Origin: Calendula officinalis
Taxonomy: Eukaryota; Streptophyta; Magnoliopsida; Asterales; Asteraceae
Length of the DNA: 64,000 nt
Direction: 5' to 3'
Assembly (NCBI GenBank): GCA_963853835.1
Contig: OY970820.1
Span: 25,175,873-25,239,872 of the forward strand
Numbering within the stretch: the stretch's first letter is position 1; every line of letters begins with the position of its first letter. The translations under genes and the position numbers were made by a program. Positions 9,843 through 21,744 of the stretch are shown piece by piece. The notes beneath the pieces are model-generated. The model saw only the letters and a program-made list of their open reading frames with translations, did not search any database and had not been told where the DNA came from.

Positions 9843-11514
9843 CTACAGACGTGCGAGGACTAGACTTCTTAAGCAGGCTTGGATTCTTAAGCATACTATG
9901 TCCAGTATGAATGTACTTATCGGACTTCTTGGCTCTTGTGACTCCATTGGGCTTCTTGAACTTCTCACTCTGAGACTCTAATTTACTATTGGAAGCAGTT
10001 AAGACGGGTGAATTAGAGTTTCTCCTCAAGATGATTAGAACTGGGTTTGTTGGTGCTGGTCCTAATAAAGAGGTTTTAGAATTTTGAGAAACAATATTGT
10101 TCGTTTTAGCCTTTAATTCTAAAATGGTGTCCTCTAAATTATGTATTTTGTTTTGAAGTTTTTCTTTTTCTCTATCAAAGGCCTTATGAGTTTCATCAAT
10201 TTCAGTTTCTAATTGAACAATTTTCTTCTCTAAAACAAATGGTGGAACATATAGCTTTGGCTATTTGATTTGTTTTAAAATTTGGTCTTCATGAATGGAA
10301 AATTCAGCAGGTGTGATGATTGGAAAATATTCATTGTGTTCAAATTTCGCTTTCTTTTTTTCGTATGTTGAGTTTAAGGCATCATAATTGAAGCTAATTT
10401 GAGCATATTCTTCCTTTTCCCGGTTCAACTTTTCAACTTCTGCTTCTTCATCAGGCATATGAAGGAAGCTTTGCCAGATTTCCAAGTTCATGTAATCGTA
10501 GTTATATAACGTCGGAAGAACATCTGCAGCTTTTTCCAGAGGGCGGATGTTTTCTGCTCCAAGACCCACTTTTGACTTGAACGATCTGAACTCTTTTGGC
10601 TCGTTGAATTTTATCGTTTTTTCAGTATGACCAGCTTTCACAATCGTCTGTTCTAGTTTGGAGATGTGTTCATCAGTATTTTCTTTTCTGAAAGTGAGAC
10701 TGTGTATAGTTGCTGATTGTTCATCGATTTCCTTTTTAAAATTGGTTGTTATGTTTTTGATTTGTTCATTCAGTTTTTGAATTTCGATGTCAGCTGTCTT
10801 CAACTGTTCTTGGTAGTCTTTCATCTTGATGTCTGCGGATTTCATCCATTTTTGCTCTCGACTTAGTTGATTCGCCAAGTCGTTTATCAGCTGCTTGGAG
10901 TCGTCTTTATCACTTGACACCGTCTTCATGGTTTTCAGGTTCGAAATTTCAAGGTTTTTTGTATTAATAATGTGATTTAGACGATTTTGTAATTCAGAAA
11001 TTTGAAATTTATAAGCAGATTTTGACGAAGACAATTGATTTTGTAATTCCTTATTTACTTGAGTTATTTGAAGAGAACATTGACTTAAATCACTTAAATC
11101 ATTTAAAAGTTGTTCCTTTTCGGATTCTAAAGAAGTAATTTGTTTTGTCAGTTGTGATTTCTCATCAATTTTAAGAAAAAGTTTTTCATTAAACAAGGAA
11201 TTCTCTGATTTATCAGTGTCCGAGTCAGATAGAAAAGAGTCAAAAAAAGAAGAGTGCACCTCATTTTCATCATTTTGTGGAACAACCAGATCATCCCTCA
11301 GTTCAGTGGGATTATTAGAGTTTGATGAAAAAGTACTGATTATCTCAATTTCCTTGTTGGCTTCTTCATTGAATCTATCCGAACCCTCAGTATTCTCTCT
11401 TGGCATACTGCATAAATTTGCTATTTGTTCTTCATCTTTAGCTAACACTTTTTCAGTCTGAATTTGTTTATAATATTTGCTAGCATTTATCGGATCTGCA
11501 AGGTCTTTATCCAT
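9843..11514 (-). pseudogene. N-terminal part of Copia-type coiled-coil polyprotein
   Basis: One minus-strand frame runs from ATG at 11514 to the Gypsy junction at 9843 and is broken by a single TAG at 10261-10263. Removing the Gypsy element continues it to 1350, giving roughly 775 codons. Residues about 120-340 are heptad-rich (Leu, Glu, Lys, Gln), a clear coiled coil. Near residue 320-350 the segment V-G-L-G-x-E-N and L-P-T-L-Y-N-Y-D matches the linker that lies between Gag and protease in asterid Copia elements. I do not see the usual N-terminal UBN2 Gag domain or a CCHC knuckle. The LTR, PBS and protease remnant on the same strand support the Copia assignment. Confidence 0.6.
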
Positions 11515-13020
11515 ATTTTTACAATTAGGGGTAAAAGTCTTTGTGTTTAATAATGAGAAAATTTTCTTTTAAAACCTTACAAAAAAAATTTAAAAGTTTT
11601 GTGTTCGGGAAAAAAAATGTAAAATTTTAATTGCTTTGGGTTTAAATGGGTTTGATTTTATTGGGTTTAATTGATTTGAATTTGGGTTTAATTGATTTGA
11701 ATTTGGGTTTAATTGTTTGGGGAAAAAAATTTTGGGCTTAGATGGTTTTGGGCCGAACTTGCTTTGGACCGAACTCAAGTTTTGGGTCGGGAACTATCTC
11801 TAGTCAAGAACGCCCCCAAACTAAACGAATAATTGCCGATCTTCAATGCAAAATCGATCTGCAATCAATTCCGACTTCCGACAATTTCAATCGTATCGAT
11901 AATTAAAAAAGAAATTAAGAACAATTGATTCTGGAACACGGCTGAGATTGAAGAAATCGTTGGAATTGACTGAAGGCCGAACGTTTTCTGATTTTGTGAG
12001 AGCCGAACAGTTTGTGACGAACACTGAATCGAGGGTGATGAACAGATTTTGATTTTCGATTTGTTGAAGCCGAAGTGCTTGTTCGATTTGAAATCAATTT
12101 GATGGAGCCGAGCTCTTTGAAGCCGAAGATTTGGAGTCGAAAATTGTGAAGATCGTGCAGTGTTTAATCTTCAATTTGGCCGAACCCTGTGTCTTGAATC
12201 TGATTGAACGAGTGTTTAAATCCAGTGATTGAATCTGATTGAAGATTTAAATCGATTGCTTAAATCAATTGTTTAAAACGCTTGATTGAAATTGAAGACG
12301 AACACTATTGCCGTGACTGCACGAACTCTGGATTTTTCGAAGTTGGGCCGAACACAGAATATATTCTTCGGGCCGAACTGTTACTTGGGCCGAACACTTA
12401 CTTGGGCCGAACACAGAATATATTCTTCGGGCCGAAGACTTGGAAGTTCGGGCCGAAGATGATTGGGCCGAACACTATGTTCGGGCCGAACACTATGTTC
12501 GGGCCGAAGACTTGGGCCAAACCGAAAACTCTGAAATGCCGAGCAATTTCAACAGACCGAACTCTTTCTTGAACGAACACGAACGGTAAGCTTCAAACTT
12601 TTCTTAACCAATTGAAATGCTTAATATCACTAATTTAATCGTATATTCTTCAATTCTTAACCAAAATCAATGATTCAAATCACAAAATGTTAGATATCAC
12701 TTTTCTAACAGTTTGATGCAATCAAACAACTCAAAACGGATCAAAACAGCCATCGATTTTGATTTTACAGTCAATATTTTGAGTTTTCAAATTTTTCACA
12801 AAAATCTCCAAATTGAGATGAATACTTGATGGATTGCAACGAAATTTGATTCTAATATGCTTAGAATCAATGGAGAACACATGATTATCCAATAAAAACA
12901 ACAATTTCTAAACAAAAATTTTGACTATTAATTTCACAGCTCTTTTTCCAAAAAAATTCAAAAACTTCAAATATGAATCAATTGAGCACGAATTTGGATC
13001 TATTCCGAGTGGATTGTGCT
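11515..13020 (-). other. Untranslated leader of the minus-strand Copia element
   Basis: Lies between the PBS and the polyprotein start. No long frame is present. It is unusually long for a Copia leader and includes two repeat blocks: ATTGATTTGAATTTGGGTTTA units at about 11640-11715, and GGGCCGAAC units at 12340-12520. Confidence 0.5.
12340..12520. repeat. Degenerate array of GGGCCGAAC / TTCGGGCCGAA words
   Basis: About ten GGGCCGAA occurrences in 180 bases, several inside the near-palindrome TTCGGGCCGAA, with spacers that also repeat (ACACAGAATATATTC twice, CACTATGTTC twice). Transcribed from the minus-strand element the sense form is GTTCGGCCC. Strong self-pairing is possible. Confidence 0.85.
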
Positions 13021-13031
13021 CTGATACCAAT
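13021..13031 (-). promoter_or_regulatory. Primer-binding site of the minus-strand Copia element
   Basis: Minus-strand reading TGGTATCAGAG, two bases inside the 5' LTR end at 13034. It complements the initiator Met tRNA 3' end and fixes the element's orientation. Confidence 0.85.
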
Positions 13032-13033
13032 TG

Positions 13034-13343
13034 AAATGCTTAAAAACACTAAATCAATCCATACTTGATGTTAGATGATGATTTTAGATGGAAAAGTGAA
13101 GAACAATGGTTAGGGTTTTAGTGTGAGAAACTAGAGAGAGAGGATGAACAATTGGTGGAAAGTGTAAATGATTAATGTGCAAAAGTTGAGAATTAAAGTT
13201 TACATCTAGGCTTATATGCCTTTACCTTAATTCTCTTAATTAAACCTAATTAGCTTAAGTCTAATACTAAGATTAACTAACACAATATGCAATGTTACAC
13301 ATTGCCCCCTAGACTATTCTTTACAACAATTTAATACCTAACA
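13034..13343 (-). repeat. 5' LTR (310 bp) of the minus-strand Copia element
   Basis: On the minus strand it begins TGTTAGGTATTAAAT and ends GCATTTCA, with TG...CA ends. The same family recurs at 62843-63143 (minus) and 63341-63625 (plus). The A/G-rich TAGTCTAGGGGGCAA and the AGGGTTTTAG-containing segments are shared among the three copies. The matching 3' LTR is not in the window. Confidence 0.88.
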
Positions 13344-14908
13344 TTAGGTTATATAATAAACAAGCACGCTTTACCCCTGCGTTGCCGTATGATGTTAAAC
13401 TCTACAATTTATTTGGATGCAGAGATAAAATTCTATTTCAACAAAATTTGATTTATCTAATATGTGTTTATTGTTGTATAATATATAATCATGCGTCGTT
13501 TAGCTATACTTATTGTTGTGCACTTTTGTGTGTAAGTCATTTTAACTCAAAATTATTATTGTAGATTATGAATTTGTGAAAGATATGCCAGTAAAATGGA
13601 AGATAATAATGATATTTGTAATTGTCAAATAAATATATATTCCTTTTCCATAATTGACGAAAGATTAAAGCTGGATTTGGGCTCTAGATCGGACTACTAC
13701 TCATGGAGGAGCATCTTCTCAATGTGGACAGGAATTAAAAATTAAAATAAATACATTGTTAATTGAGTATTGAGGTACAGTGAATAGAGTTTGGTCAATT
13801 ATTATTAGTTTTTAAAATTAATTAAACCTAGCTGAATTACCATACAGAAATTAAATATACTTTTATGTCCATAGTATTTTAGATAAAATACAAATATTTG
13901 TGCTAAAAAGACTTATTATTTTTCCATCAACATTCAACAGTTATTTTAATATTTTGATATTTGATAAACAAATAGAAAGTTGATGTAGAAATTACTGTTT
14001 CGTACAAAATTTAAATTTTTCATTAGAGTTTCAACAATATTCTTGTTATATTTGTTCCCCAAATTTTACATATCACGTAAACAAATTTTGCTCAAACAAG
14101 AGTTTCAACATTATATGTTTGTATTTTTAAGGATTGGTAATTTATGTCATATTTACTATTTAGACTAGTGTTAATGGCCCTTCTGTTAGTTGCTTTGATT
14201 CCTTCATTGTAGCCATTGGCACCATATTTTCGGTTTGACAGAGAGTATTGGTTCGTTTGGATCACCTAAGGGATTTCTTTTTTTGTGTGTGTTGGGGGTT
14301 GTCTTAATAGGGTATTAGACTATTAGTATTTCGTGTGTGTATATTTTATTAATGACGAGACACAATTGAAGACAATGGACAGGGATGGTATAAGCGTGTC
14401 AATTGGAGTGTCAGCTGACGTGCCGCCGATGTGATAAAAACTGAAAATGTCAGTTAATATCATAATTGGCGGTTGACACTTGACACGAGTCTTAGGTTAA
14501 CGAGTTCATGTAATCATTGTTGTTGTCATGTTTTTTTTTCCCCAATGTATTCGTGTGATTTTGTGTTTTAATACAAATACATCATTCAATCTATTTTTCA
14601 TTAGTGTACTCTCATTACAACTGTATAGTGTAAATATCTTAAGGTACTATTTTTCCTACACATTACTTATAATAATATTTGTTTTCTTTTAAAATTAGAT
14701 TTATCAATTGTTTATAAATAGATTTTTATAAATTAAATATTATTATTATAAATATGTTAATTTATAAATATAAATATTATTATAAATTCATCACATAGTG
14801 CGAACACATTCTGTTACAAGTTTAGATGTAATATAAATACCCAGCTGATTTTTTTTCTCATACATCTTGATATAAAATTAACCATGTAATGGGAATGGAG
14901 TATACTTA
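13344..14908. other. Intergenic, no gene recognised
   Basis: AT-rich sequence with scattered stops in all frames. No convincing exon, RNA gene or terminal repeat seen. Confidence 0.5.
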
Positions 14909-15293
14909 GAGGGTGTTTGGGATTGTGTTTTAAAATAAATTATCTGCTTATTGCGATTTGAATACGCAAATAATCTAAAATTAGTGTTTGGCAAAAGGTC
15001 TGAAATAATCACTTATTTACGTTTTGGAGCTCTCAAAATTGAGTTTTGAAAAAGTAGGTTGTTAGCTACTTATTTGCGTTTTAAAAATGGAGTTTTTGAA
15101 TATTACATATAACTAAACAAATAATCAGGTTTGTCAAATACTAAAAATCAGATTATCTGATTATTGCGATTTCAAACAGCATAATCAAATCCAAACACTA
15201 ATTTTCAGAATCACATTTTGCGACCGTTGATTGTCTGATTATTTATTTTTAAAACACATAATATATTTTCTATAAGTAATCCTAAACACCCAC
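14909..15293. mobile_element. PIF/Harbinger (Tourist-like) MITE, 385 bp
   Basis: Terminal inverted repeats GAGGGTGTTTGGGATT (left) and GTGGGTGTTTAGGATT (right, reverse complement), continuing with further pairing around GTGTTTTAAAA. The 3-bp duplication tta is at 14906-14908 and 15294-15296. GGGTGTTTGG ends with a TTA/TAA target are typical of Tourist elements. There is no coding capacity. Confidence 0.85.
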
Positions 15294-15636
15294 TTATCCA
15301 TTAAAATATTAACCATCGTCCATCTTATAAATTGAAAGATACTTTCAACTCCACAGTCCACCCATTGTTGGGTTTTGTATTGGAGTCCACATAAACTTTC
15401 CACCATGGGCCCCGATCAAGAAGTATGAAATATCCAATAATATATCTGTGTGAAGTGACAACTAATTCCATCTGATTATAGTTTCATCCCATGATTTTGT
15501 ATATTTTGCAAAATTCACGTAAATACTTGTAACATGGATTTAGGGTACATGTAACTGAAAACAAGTAAAATGAAAACCTATAAAATCAAACTCAAAAATA
15601 AATGAGAAATCGCCGCCAAGTTAGCCTACTGGTAAG

Positions 15637-15970
15637 TAGGCATGTGCAAACTAAATTGAGTATGGTCGGATCACCAAACCGAATCGGACCACACCGAGTC
15701 AGACTGAAGTGAGCTAAATCAGTTCAGTTATCAGCTCTATTTTTCATGTAAAATCGGTTCTCGGTTCGGTTCAATTAAGTCCCGAGCGGTTCAATTCGGT
15801 CCACAACCTAATACACCCGAAAAAAGTCGAAGAAACTTTCTCGGTTCGATTTGATTCTAACCGTTTTTCAAGAGTCATCGGTTCGGTCCTCGGTCCAGTT
15901 GAAACCATATTATTGATTCTTTGTTCAATTCTAAGCGGTTTGGTTCAGTTCTTGACCGTGCACAAGCCTA
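15637..15970. mobile_element. hAT-type MITE, 334 bp
   Basis: Ends TAGGCATGTGCA and (reverse complement) TAGGCTTGTGCA. The interior is full of CGGTTCGGTTC and ACCGAACC-like words that pair with each other. Flanking 8-bp sites are ctggtaag (15629-15636) and ttggtagg (15971-15978), 6 of 8 matching, so the 8-bp hAT duplication is degenerate. Confidence 0.75.
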
Positions 15971-16151
15971 TTGGTAGGTATCCTGTTATTCTTACACGAA
16001 GGGTTCAACATTAAACTTCGGGGATATATTGGGATGGCGAGAAAATATGAATATCCAGGGTCTAGTTTGTCATTTTATAGGATTATAAGGTAGTTTGTGC
16101 AATTCACACACAAAAAAAGAAAACAATTAAAGAAAAGAAATAATGCCCACA

Positions 16152-16157
16152 CACGTG
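16152..16157 (+). promoter_or_regulatory. G-box upstream of OR
   Basis: CACGTG in the context ACACACGTGGCAG, about 200 bases before the OR start codon. G-boxes are bound by bZIP and bHLH light regulators such as HY5 and PIFs, which fits a plastid carotenoid gene. Function is inferred from the motif only. Confidence 0.45.
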
Positions 16158-16355
16158 GCAGTAACCTACCTTCTTCCATTGAAGATCCGGTGCTCGGCCT
16201 ATGCTGCATAAGTTGTTCCACCCTCTCGATTCCCTGTTGTCGTCACCTGCATCCATCAGTACACACACTTCTGTGTGTGAGAGATAACAATAATTCACTT
16301 GCAGAGTTATACAATTGGAGAAACTGAACCTGAAGAAGGCGACTAGTCGGAGGAT

Positions 16356-18245
16356 ATGGTGTGTTCGGCTCGAATGCTGGATGTTTCCTATCCCCTAACG
16401 CCGTCGTTTTCTTCTTATATTCCGGCTGCATACTATAACTCGAGGCATCTTTGTAGAAACCTAAAATCAACTGCCAGATGGCGATCGATGTCAGCTTCTG
16501 ATCCAGATGCTTCTATGTTTGCTGCTGCTGCATCGATTGATGCTGATTTAGCAGAAAAAAACGCGGCAGGGTAACCGATTGTCCTTTTATGCATTTTAGT
16601 TGTCCATTTCAGTGAAATTGCACACTTCTAATTGTTGATTTAGTAGTTGATTTTTCGAATTCGTTACATTTACTGATGTAATTAATGGAACTATATTGTG
16701 CACACTCTGTAAAATTGTTTTGAATCGACCTGGCTATTGGAATCCTTGAATGATATGAATTAGTTTTTGGTACAGGTTTTGTATAATTGAAGGACCTGAA
16801 ACAGTTCAGGACTTCGATAAAATGGATATACAAGAAATTCAAGATAATATTAAGAGTCGTCGGAATAAAATATTTTTGCATATGGAGGAGGTGAGCAAAC
16901 TTCTCAGAATTTGCATCTGTAATATTGATTAGATAGTCATCGGAATACAATTGTTTGTAGGAGGATACTTTTAGTTGTATTGTTTTCAGGTAGATAGGTT
17001 GATTTGTTACAATCTCAAGTGAAAATGTGTAATCCACTTTCTATTCTGTTATGTATTTATATGTTTTAACACATCCTTTTAGCAGAATATTTGCTAGCAC
17101 TGTGTAATTTCATATTTTTCCAGGTTCGTCGGCTAAGGATACAACAAAGAATAAAAAGTGCAGAACTAGGAATATCAGAGGAAGAACAAGACGGCGAACT
17201 TCCAAATTTTCCTTCATTCATCCCCTTTTTGCCTCCTTTGGTATATAATTTAATGCAATTAGACTTATATTTAGCTCTGCTATCGAATTTTGTTTTCTTT
17301 ATCATGCTTTTACTAAGATTTAACTATTTTTACAGTCATCAACAAATCTCAAACAATACTATGCTACCTGTTTTTCTCTTATTTCTGGGATTATCATTTT
17401 TGGAGGTCTCCTTGCACCTACAGTGAGTTCTTACTTATACATTTTTTAGTACACATATATGTAATTTATGTTGCTCTTTACCATAATTTTGATTTATGAA
17501 TTTCTCATTCTCAGTTGGAGCTGAAATTGGGAATAGGAGGAACGTCATATGCAGATTTCATTTCTAGCATGCATCTTCCAATGCAGTTGAGGTATTACTA
17601 CTCCAAATTATGAATTGTATTGCATTTTTTTTCTTTTATTTTATAATTAATCAAATTATGTGATTGCTTGTGATTTGGCTTAATTCGGTTTCGTTTTGAC
17701 AAATTTAGTGATGTTGACCCGATTGTGGCGTCCTTCTCTGGGGGAGCAGTTGGTGTAATTTCAGCCTTGATGGTGGTTGAAATAAACAACGTTAAACAAC
17801 AAGAGCATAAAAGATGCAAATATTGTCTAGGAACAGGTAAACTGATTAGATAGATATACATATACTATAAAATTGCAATATTTAGTGTAAAAAGACGAGC
17901 GTAATTATTTAAATGTTTTTTTAAATCTTATATAGGGTATCTAGCTTGTGCTCGATGTGCTAGCACAGGGGCAATTGTGCTTATTGACCCAATTGCATCT
18001 GCTAATGGTGGAAGTCAACCTCTTTCACCACCTAAAACTGAAAGATGTTCAAACTGTTCGGGTGCAGGAAAAGTAAGTCTTTGTTATTCTTCTGCATATG
18101 CACATCTTCTAATCCTTTTTTAGCATATTAAATCTTATATTATTATTTTTTTGAATTAATTTTGCAGGTTATGTGTCCTACTTGTCTTTGTACCGGAATG
18201 GCTATGGCAAGTGAGCACGATCCACGCATTGATCCCTTTGATTAA
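16356..18245 (+). CDS. OR: ORANGE protein, plastid DnaJ-like zinc-finger carotenoid regulator
   Basis: Eight exons: 16356-16570, 16776-16890, 17124-17240, 17336-17422, 17515-17591, 17709-17836, 17936-18072 and 18168-18245. They total 954 nt (317 aa), all with GT-AG introns and continuous phase. OR stabilises phytoene synthase and promotes chromoplast and carotenoid accumulation in plastids. The N-terminal 60-70 residues are a poorly conserved Ser-rich transit peptide. Two membrane segments follow (YYATCFSLISGIIIFGG and VASFSGGAVGVISALMVV). The C terminus holds the DnaJ-type cysteine-rich domain with four C-x-x-C-x-x-x-G repeats (CKYCLGTG, CARCASTG, CSNCSGAG, CPTCLCTG) but no J domain. It ends in the family's conserved E-H-D-P-R-I-D-P-F-D. 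Length matches known OR proteins (about 305-320). The S-R-R-N-K arginine cluster near the 'golden SNP' position keeps Arg, so no sign of the high-carotene His allele. Confidence 0.97.
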
Positions 18246-19510
18246 TTCAACACTTATCCACCAACAGATCAATTCTTCTGGTCAGTTTGTACTGTTCACA
18301 ATTTTCTAAACAGATTCTTAAAATAGTTAATATACGATATATAGTTTGTTTTGTTGTATAGCAGTTCCACGTGGCCATCATATTAGTGACTTATTTTAAA
18401 TATGGCAGTTATATCTCAAAATTCTATTGAGTTACGTTATTTGAAAATATTATGCTATCTACTTGGTTGATAAGACACCTGCTTTGATTTCAGTAAAAAG
18501 TCAACTGAATGTTTTAGTAGTCAACAAAAGAACCGAGTTCGGTGTTCCCAAAGTTATGGGCTCTGGTTTTCATTAAACAAAGAACAATTAGAATAATATT
18601 GCAAATATTTATGAGAACACGTTTCTTGATAACCAAGAATCTGTATTCTGAGAAAAAAATGGAGATTTTTTTAGATTTTCTGAAGATTGGTTGCTGGGAC
18701 ACCAGCTTTGACTTTAGTAAAAGGTCAACTGAATGATTTCTATAGTTCGGAGCCTTCCCTTCCCATTTCTCTAGATTAAGGGCTCAGCCGACGTGGGATT
18801 TTTGAGGATGGTACTCTGTTTTCATTTGCAAACAGAAATACAAAAATGGTACAATATATTTTGGAAAAGAACACCAAAGAGTTAGAATTTTTTTAATTAT
18901 ATTTATATTCTTAAATACCAGTATATCATTAACTCATACAAATTTTTATCACCATGATAATTATTTGCAAAGATAAAGCTAACAACTTGATTTTTCTATT
19001 AAACTTTTATAGTAAGTTATATAAACACTCCTATGTCTGCCCGATAAACTATACCTTGGGCCGATGATTTGGACTCTACACAAACAACATTCATATATTG
19101 TCTGTTTTTGGTATGTCCAAGTTATGTTGCCCCATTGCATGGTCCAAAAACAGAATAAAAAACTATTGTTAGCTTAAAAAATATTTGGAGAGATAAATTA
19201 GTAGATTACACATGTCATCTTATCAAGTGTATAAGACTATGAGTAGGAAAAAATAATAGGACTAAATATCATTTTTCTAAAATATATCACACTAAATAAT
19301 GAGTTCCCAACCTTATATGGTTCTAAAATCTACATGCATATATATTGTGATCATTTATATTATATATTGCGTGAAACCAGTAATACATTATAATTAAAGG
19401 TTGTTTGAACGGTTAAAATATCGGATTCTAGCCGATGTAGATCCAACATACGACAAAAGTTCATGGTCAGGGAGGCACATAAAGCGGTTTTATTAAGATG
19501 CACATTGGTC
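18246..19510. other. Intergenic between the convergent OR and LIL3 genes
   Basis: Holds the 3' UTRs of both genes. A 45-base imperfect direct repeat (18475-18520 and 18697-18742, sharing GACACC, GCTTTGA and GTCAACTGAATG) is spaced by about 222 bases. No other gene or RNA seen. Confidence 0.6.
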
Positions 19511-20435
19511 TCATTTTTTTCCTGAAGCACCACCACTCGAATCTTGTTTTTGACATGATGCTTGCCACTGTTTATCATAAAATGTAGCCTCGTCCGCTAG
19601 ATTCTTTAGATCCTTTAGAGACTCGGTTTGCCTAAAAAGGACTACACCAATGACTGTAGCAAACAAACCGATTTTACATATGAAATTACCACTTTGCCCC
19701 ACGACATCGAGCCCAGTCAAAAGGTCCACAAGATAAGCCATAAAGAAGCCAATCATTGCCGCTCGACCTACACCATGATAAACACGTCAAATAAATAAAT
19801 ATTAAATAATACAGTTATCTGTGTTTTAAATATTTTACATGTTTTCTGATGGGGTTTTCATTAATTTACACTCACCATTAAGCAACTCAGCCTTAGGAAG
19901 GTGAGAATGTGTAATCCAAGCCCACCAAGGTATAACGGAGCTTCTGAACAGCACAGGATCTTCATTTGTTGCTCCTTCTGGATGTAATTCAAGAAACTTT
20001 CTCCTTCTTGCTTCTGCAAAAAAAGTCAACGTTTGACCTTAAGTGCGAAACTACATTCTCCATCTTCTTACAAACCACAACGATGCAAAAAGTAAAAAAA
20101 TACAGATAAATGACGGATAATTATTTACCAGCAACAATGAGAGCATCCCAATCCATTTTTCCAGATTTCACAAACATATTTAAATCCCATGTCCCCTGTT
20201 TCCATCGCTCATCAGTGAATTTGACACTACAAGTATCTGTCCCATCATAATTCTCGACTTTTTGTTCTTGAGGTGTGATTTGACCGTTTTGACCTTCGAC
20301 ATTCAGAGCTACAAATGTGGAGGCGTGTTTGGTTCCTAAAGAGCGTGTGGTTCCGAGCTGAGATGGTTCTTTGGTGGTTAGGTGAGGAGAGTTGCAAGCT
20401 CTGTGCATTGCAGCATTTATGCCAATAGAAGCCAT
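19511..20435 (-). CDS. LIL3: Light-harvesting-like protein 3 (LIL3), chloroplast
   Basis: Three exons on the minus strand: 20435-20129, 20013-19876 and 19767-19511. They total 702 nt (233 aa), GT-AG introns, phase 1 at both junctions. LIL3 is a thylakoid protein that anchors and stabilises geranylgeranyl reductase and protochlorophyllide oxidoreductase during chlorophyll and tocopherol synthesis. The Ser/Thr-rich start is a chloroplast transit peptide. The middle contains G-K-M-D-W-D-A and S-S-V-I-P-W-W-A-W. The LHC-type motif E-L-L-N-G-R-A-A-M-I-G-F-F spans the exon 2/3 junction and starts the first of two transmembrane helices (the second is GLFATVIGVVLF). It ends with the family's D-E-A-T-F-Y-D-K-Q-W-Q-A. 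The ATG at 20435 is chosen because the transit peptide follows directly. Slightly shorter than Arabidopsis LIL3:1. Confidence 0.95.
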
Positions 20436-20441
20436 AGTTGC

Positions 20442-20461
20442 TGTGTGTGTGTGTGTGTGTT
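20442..20461. repeat. (TG)10 microsatellite in the LIL3 5' leader
   Basis: Ten TG units, seven bases upstream of the LIL3 start codon (CA repeats in the sense direction). Length variation here would alter the 5' UTR next to the start codon. Confidence 0.9.
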
Positions 20462-20501
20462 TTGTTAAAACAAGATCTTAATTTTATGGTCTTATGTTCT
20501 G

Positions 20502-20507
20502 TTTATA
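20502..20507 (-). promoter_or_regulatory. Candidate TATA box of LIL3
   Basis: Minus-strand TATAAA in the context CATATAAACAG, about 70 bases before the ATG. Position is plausible for a short leader containing the CA repeat. Motif evidence only. Confidence 0.4.
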
Positions 20508-20840
20508 TGAATGCTTTTAGAAAGAGTCTTGATTGACACTATTAAGAAACATATGTATTGCAGCCCATAACTTGATGTTATGGGAGGCTTTTGTCATGGA
20601 CTTTTTGTGATATTCAATTCCTCCACCTCTTTTATCTAAAAAAAAGGTATTCATAAGATAAGATATCAAACAACTTTATTAACGGATACCATTTTCATGA
20701 CTTTTTTCCATTTAGATTGTTCTTTATTAAGCCTATTAAATCAAATGACATAATTATAGCTTTTGGAATAATTAAAAGGGTCATTATTAATTCGGGACCA
20801 TCAAAAAAGTATGTCCAATACTCCAATCAACAAATAAGGA

Positions 20841-21169
20841 TTCCTTCACCCACTTTCAATTCGGTTACCGATCTCATAGAATATGGTGTTGGTTAGGGAA
20901 ATTACATAAAGAAGACAAAAGTCCTAACAAAACTAATTCAATGTATGCTTTGGTGTGTTTGGAAGGCAAGGAATGAGGCGGTATTCAATAATCTTCACAA
21001 GTCTTGTGCGGTTATTGCGGGCGATATTGTTTCAATTTCATATACTTCGTTGAAACATAGGAGTAAATTATGTTGTAATTTGGTTGATTGGGAAATTTCT
21101 CCCCTTGTTTCTTGTTTCTTGCTAGGTCCGGTCTTTTTTTATATAATTATTTGTCGTTTCCAAAAAAAA
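20841..21169 (+). mobile_element. 5'-truncated non-LTR retrotransposon (LINE) 3' end
   Basis: The plus strand from about 20940 encodes the C-terminal tail of a plant LINE ORF2: W-C-V-W-K-A-R-N-E-A-V-F-N-N, then K-H-R-S-K and W-E-I-S-P, ending just before an A-run. The same 9-base word aaataagga occurs at 20832-20840 and at the end of the A-run (21170-21178), consistent with a target-site duplication. Endonuclease and RT domains are absent, as expected for a severely 5'-truncated insertion. Confidence 0.7.
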
Positions 21170-21178
21170 AAATAAGGA

Positions 21179-21744
21179 ACCCGTTTCGGTTTAAACTGTA
21201 TGTTTGTCTATCTATTATTATTTTATTTTTGTAGTATTTTGATATTACACGGTTTGCTTTAGACCTCGCTTTTACATAATTTAAATCTTAAAATGTGTTT
21301 GATCAACATGGGAGATAATATTTACACCACAAAAACTATTTTTTTCATCATATTGTAGAAGTCTTAAAGCAAACTATATACATATATCAAAAAATAATAG
21401 TATAAGCTAACTAAAACTAATGGATACGTTATTTTGGCCCAATTGACCTAGATTCGACATTCGAGTCCAAATACACGAATCGGCGTGTTGCATGCTCCTA
21501 TTGAAGGACATGGCCCACCTTTTGTATCCATAATCTATGTATATGTTACAAAAGGTTAAAACCAGTAACCCCGACCGGCCTCATCGAACCCATGATGTAC
21601 GTACAAGTCAAATGGTCAATGACCAGTTTAACCCATGATGTACGCACATGTCAACATGGGGATTAGTTATATTACAGTTCATTTTACTTTTTTATTTTTT
21701 TTATTGAGTTTATTGTTAAGAAGATCCAAGCTTTTAACTTTATT
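21179..21744. other. Intergenic, no gene recognised
   Basis: AT-rich sequence. A duplicated phrase CCCATGATGTACG occurs near 21589 and 21632. No exon or transposon ends identified. Confidence 0.45.

Noticed and set aside
18542..18736. Small ORFs on both strands between OR and LIL3
   Set aside because: Overlapping, mutually antisense and Lys/Ile-rich; typical of AT-rich spacer.
20945..21175. Small host protein of 76 aa
   Set aside because: Sequence is the C-terminal tail of a LINE ORF2 followed by an A-run.
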